From Gonapodya prolifera JEL478 (taxonomy: Eukaryota; Monoblepharomycota; Monoblepharidomycetes; Monoblepharidales; Gonapodyaceae): 64,000 nucleotides of DNA. Location of the stretch: positions 394,311-458,310 of the forward strand of contig KQ965744.1 of assembly GCA_001574975.1 (NCBI GenBank). Reading direction: 5' to 3'. The notes beneath the pieces are model-generated. The model did no database searches. It was not told where the DNA came from and saw nothing but the letters and a program-made list of their open reading frames with translations. The position numbers were made by a program, and so were the translations under genes. Positions 59,822-64,000 of this stretch are shown one piece after another; the stretch's first letter is position 1; every line of letters starts with the position of its first letter.

Positions 59822-59905
59822 ATTTTGCGCATTGAAATTTCTATTTTTAATGAAATGGGGTTTGTGTTCGGGTGATCTTGAACGCAGAACACTTGGCCAT
59901 AGACC

Positions 59906-62900
59906 ATGTCTGCAACGATTGCGGGGTCGATTTTGACCTCCCTTCCGCGCAAAGCCTCTTTACCTTCCGTGAACTCACCTGTTAGTGCCCCATATGACGT
60001 ATTCATTCGGAACGCGTTGGAAACGCTTGTGAAGGAGTCCAGGAAGAACACTCCCCTCAAGGAAGCCGCCAAGAAAGCCCTCGGTGAGCTACACTTCGAT
60101 GCGTGATTCATTGTGCTACTTGATCTCAATCATCGTGTAACGCTGTGGAATCGGACTGGATGGCTTCAGCCTCTCTCGGTCCAGCACCTCCCCATCCTTC
60201 TTCATCGAAGGAGAGTCTTGGCTCTGCGGAGCATCAAAATCATTCGCCTGCAACTCTTGAGACAATATTTGGGGCTTTCCAGCTTGCCTGCCAGTCACGG
60301 AGCTCCGCGTTGGCTAGCGTGGCGATCGACTGTCTTGGTAAATTATTCACGTACAATTATTGGGGCTCCGATGCGGATCCAGTTTTGGCGCAGCTGGAAA
60401 ATGGCTTGAGAATCAGCGAGGATACAGACTTGGAAGACAATGCTGGGAAACGAGCACCAACCGTTGGGTCAAAGTCACCCGACGACCGCCCACGCACCTA
60501 TGTCGACAAAGTTATTGACCTCATTTGCGACAGTCCTCTTCAGGAAGGGTCGGATGAAAAACTTCAATTGCAGATTATAAAGGTGGGCTGTCAACAGCAC
60601 CAAACCAAATACGTTATCACAAACCCATCCACCAGGCGCTCTCTGCTGCTTGCTCAACAAATCACCCGTCATCCGCACTGCATACCTCAACACTTCTCCG
60701 CGCCATAAGAACTGCCTACAACATTTTTCTTCTTGCTCGGGATGCTAATACTCAGATCGTTGCTCAAGCCACCCTGACCCAGATCATTGTTGGTGTTTTT
60801 GCACGCGTGAATCGGAATCCGAAGATAGATGTGATCCCTGAAGAGCCGCCTCAATCTATCAGCAACAATAATAGTGTCCCAAGTTCTGCTCAGGCTTCTC
60901 GGGAGGATATAACCTCAAAAACCATGTTGAGAGAAGGTCGAAGCGAGGATGGGAAGGTGGCTGACAGCGCGAGAACACCAAGTAGCAAAGACGAAGACAA
61001 CAGCAATGACACTAACACAGAAGTAGACTCAATCTCTAAGGAGGCACACCCTATTGATTCAGACCCTTTGGTGGTTAAGACTGCGAACGTCACTGGTCCA
61101 GTTGACGAAGATTCTGAACCCGCTGAAGTGGTGTCTACATTAGCTGCCCCTGCGTTGTCGTTAAATGGAGAGGCTCTGTCGTCGGGGTCAGTTGCTGGGG
61201 ATGGAACACCGACTTCTGCCGACCAGGCTACTCTTAGTGCTGGAAGCTTGGGTAGCGCTGACACACAGTCAGTCATCTCAAATGCGACAAAGGCGGGCCC
61301 TGAGGAGAGAACGAGCCTTGCGTTTGACTCCCGCCCGCCAAGTCCTGTACCGTCGCATGTTGTATCAGTTCCGAAGGACTCGGTCAGAGGAACCTACAGC
61401 CTGGATAGCTTGTACGTGCTTCTTGCTGTCAGCAATTTTTCACGTGAATTAAGTGTAGTTGTTAAAGCCGAACCAACGTGACGGAGGACGATTTCCGTCG
61501 GCGCGCTTCCCCTGAACCGAAGCGTGCTCTCAAGCGAGCTGAGACATACGACGACTTGCTTGTCAAAGACGCGTTTCTTGTTTTTAGAGCATTATGCAAA
61601 TTGAGTATGAAAGGATTGCCTGGAAGTGACGGGTGGGTGCAAGGACATTGTCCTCTATCACTCCATTTTTTTTTTTTTTGACACCCTTCTGTGAGCAGTC
61701 CAGCAATTGACCTCAAATCGCAAGCGATGCGCTCTAAGCTATTGGCTCTGCATTTGCTCAACTCAATACTCACATCGCAGATGACGGTCTTTTTAGTGCC
61801 ATCCCCCGTTTTGTTTTCCTCGCCGCAGTTGCACCCAAAGCACCTTCAGTTTATACAAGCCGTAAAGCAGTACTTATGCCTTAGTCTGACACGTAACGCC
61901 GCTAGTCCAATACCACAGGTGTTCGACATCAGCTTAGAGATATTCGCGAAACTGGTTGTCGGATTGCGACAACAGCTCAAGGCAGGTTATTTGCTTCTAC
62001 TGATGGCGCCTTGATTCTGGAAGGTTTCTCTTGCAGAAAGAATTGTCCGTGTTGTTCACAGAGTTAATTTTACCCATTCTCGAATCGAGGCAGTCTGTGA
62101 CATTCCACCAGCGTTTGTCTCTTCTTCGTGCTCTTCTTCGAATTTTCAGTGATCCGCAGGAGGGCTCAGCGGTTTTGGTGGAGATTTATCTCAACTATGA
62201 CTGTGATCCTGAAGCAAGTGGTCGTGAGAATGTTTGGGAGAGGATGGTTAATGCACTGAGTAAAGTTGTCAGCTGGACGGCGATCGAAGCGTTGCAGCAG
62301 CAACAGCAGCAAAGCGATAAAACGCCAACGAGCTCGGTCATGTCTGTTGCAACTCTTGGCATGAAAGGTGGCTTCGCGCCAGCCATCACTACAGCGACGC
62401 TGTCCACGCTTACGAAAGACCAAACTCGTGAACTCTTGTCCACTGGCGGTGACTACACGGAACTTCGGAAACGGACTTTAGAAGTTCTTGTCAGAGGCAT
62501 TCTTGTTGCGCTTGTGAACTGGTGCACCAGCCGAGGGGGCTTTACTTTGGCTGATAATAGAGACCGTAAAGAAAGGGAGAGAGATAGGACATCTCTGGAT
62601 CAAGACAAAAGAATTACATCCGCTGGGTCAAAGGAAGTTGATGACGAGGCTGGAGGTGGTGGCTTGGGATTAACATCAAACGCAGCATCGCCAACGGTGG
62701 TTGCTGACGATCCGACCCAATTCGAGAACCTTAAGCACCGGAAACAAGTTTTGCAAGAAGGAATTCGGAAGTTCAATTTCAAACCGAAAAAGGTTGGTCA
62801 TGTTTACGTCTGATGAGATTGTACTCTGCAGAAGGCTCCCATCGAACCATAGGGAATGCAATTTTTACTGGACTCCAAGTGCATATCTTCTCGAACCCCT

Positions 62901-64000
62901 CGCGATATTGGAAGATTTCTACTGCTCACTGACGGTTTGGATAAGAAGATGATCGGCGAATTTTTGGGCGAAGGGTGAGTGAGTCATTTTTGCGTGTTTT
63001 CGTGTGGATTGGTAGATTTTTTCCACTGGGCCAAACAGAGATGAGGAGAACATCTCTATTATGCACGCATTCGTTGATGAAATGGAGTTCTCCAACATGA
63101 AATTTGTGGATGCTTTGCGACATTTTTTGCAGGCGTTCAGACTCCCTGGAGAAGCCCAAAAGATTGATCGATTCATGCTCAAGTTCGCAGAACGCTTCCT
63201 GAAAGGAAATCCGACTCAATTCTCAAACGCAGGTTGGTTCACGTCATATGTGTTATTTGATCGGCGTTCCTAAACCCCATGGCACTAGACACGGCTTACG
63301 TGCTGGCATACTCGGTGATTATGTTGAACACAGATCTCCACAATCCACAAATCAAAAAGCACATGACTAAAGAAGAGTTCATCAAGAACAACCGGGGCAT
63401 TAACGATGGAAAGGACCTTCCTAGGGAGTTTCTGGAGAGTACATACGACGAGATTTCGACAAATGAGATCAGAATGAAAGAAGAAATGGAAAAGGCTGGA
63501 AAGGGAACCGGCAAAGTCGGTGACACGGATGGATCTAGGGACGACGAATCTCGAAAAGGACGCTCTTTGGCCAGCGAGGCGATCGCAATGAAAACGGAGG
63601 TATAGTTTACGTCTCACCTTGCTCTCCATTGAAGTCTTTCCGTAATGCGTTCTTCAGGCCGCTTTTACGAAGATGTTGAAGGCGCGGAAGCGTGTCACGC
63701 AGAATCAAATGGTATCTAGTGAAGTGGGAGCATCGGCCAGTGTTAGCAGTACATGGTTTTCGGCGACCCACTACGAACACGTTCGATCGATGTTCGACTT
63801 AGTGTGGACACCTCTTTTAGCAGGAGTAAGTGGTCCGCTACAAGACACAGAGGTGCGTTTGTGTTCATAAGCTGTGTTCATCGTTCCGCTTGACTGAGGC
63901 TGTCACTCGAAGGACGCTGAAACGATCAGTTTGTCCCTTGAAGGGCTAAAGTACGCGATTCGCATTGCTTGTTTGTTCAATATGGACCTCGAAAGGAGAG
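59906..64000 (+). CDS. SEC7: Sec7/BIG-type Arf guanine-nucleotide exchange factor, 5' part
   Basis: Large Golgi Arf-GEF, truncated by the right edge. It starts [13 protein letters not shown] (ATG 59906). The N-terminal DCB-HUS region includes [39 protein letters not shown] and the HUS box NYDCD at about 62195. An acidic Ser-rich insert lies at 60840-61380. The Sec7 domain runs about 62730-63480: [37 protein letters not shown] (the Glu finger that expels GDP) and [23 protein letters not shown] repeats begin after it and continue off the window. It activates Arf1 at the trans-Golgi. The Sec7 domain carries Tyr-Ser-Asp-Met at the positions that make this domain brefeldin-sensitive. Several introns interrupt it; one (near 61665) contains a 14-T run. 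Confidence 0.93.

Noticed and set aside
61665-61681. Poly-T run in SEC7 as a terminator
   Set aside because: It lies inside an intron between two in-phase Sec7 exons and is best read as the pyrimidine tract region.
1-64000. CRISPR arrays, operons, bacterial ribosome-binding sites, rRNA or tRNA genes
   Set aside because: The DNA is intron-rich fungal sequence. I saw no regularly spaced repeats, and reading by eye found no rRNA or convincing tRNA; a covariance-model scan would be needed to exclude tRNAs.

Overview
This window is nuclear DNA from a fungus. Nearly every gene is split by short GT-AG introns (mostly 50-95 bp, donors GTGAGT/GTAAGT/GTGCGT), genes are packed on both strands, and many products are fungal in type: a fungal opsin, a TOK-type two-pore-loop K+ channel, biotin-protein ligase with an amidotransferase-like N-terminus, a fasciclin/GPI surface protein and a DNMT1-type methyltransferase. 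Fungi with DNMT1 (Basidiomycota, early-diverging lineages) fit best. One large WD40/HEAT protein (43738-48685) looks like the cilium-associated WDR87/WDR97 group, which would point to a zoosporic lineage, but that assignment is tentative. I cannot name the species.

Layout. 1-4.6 kb: 3' part of an opsin, then two tandem reverse-strand paralogues of an unrecognised family. 4.7-12 kb: three forward genes, the splicing factor Clf1/crooked neck, the WD40 protein WDR83/MORG1 and biotin-protein ligase. 12-15.6 kb: TOK channel with a very large cytoplasmic loop. 16.3-22 kb: elongin C and N-myristoyltransferase from a shared promoter region (the transferase carries a striking His-rich N-terminus), then a peroxisomal enoyl-CoA isomerase ending in SKL. 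22.3-27.9 kb: a secreted Lys/Asp/His-rich protein, a gene-poor stretch with direct repeats, and a truncated second copy of the secreted gene. 27.9-33.5 kb: fasciclin protein, FMN-dependent 2-hydroxyacid oxidase, universal stress protein. 33.9-43.6 kb: eIF2B-gamma, a C2H2 transcription factor, a NUDT15-like Nudix hydrolase, mitochondrial ribosomal uS10, an unrecognised small gene and the OLA1 ATPase. 43.7-54 kb: WD40/HEAT protein, phosphatidylserine decarboxylase, an NPC2/ML lipid carrier and Sar1. 54.2-64 kb: a complete DNMT1-type cytosine methyltransferase, then most of SEC7, running off the right edge.

Most genes are housekeeping: splicing (Clf1), translation (eIF2B-gamma, uS10m, OLA1), ER/Golgi traffic (Sar1, Sec7), lipid metabolism and transport (isomerase, Psd, ML protein). 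There is no gene cluster for a single pathway. The most unusual material is the tandem paralogue pair, the His-rich N-myristoyltransferase, the enlarged TOK loop and the duplicated secreted-protein locus.

Exon boundaries were read by eye from splice signals and reading phase. Where I give exon sums they close in frame, but no transcript evidence or homology search was available.
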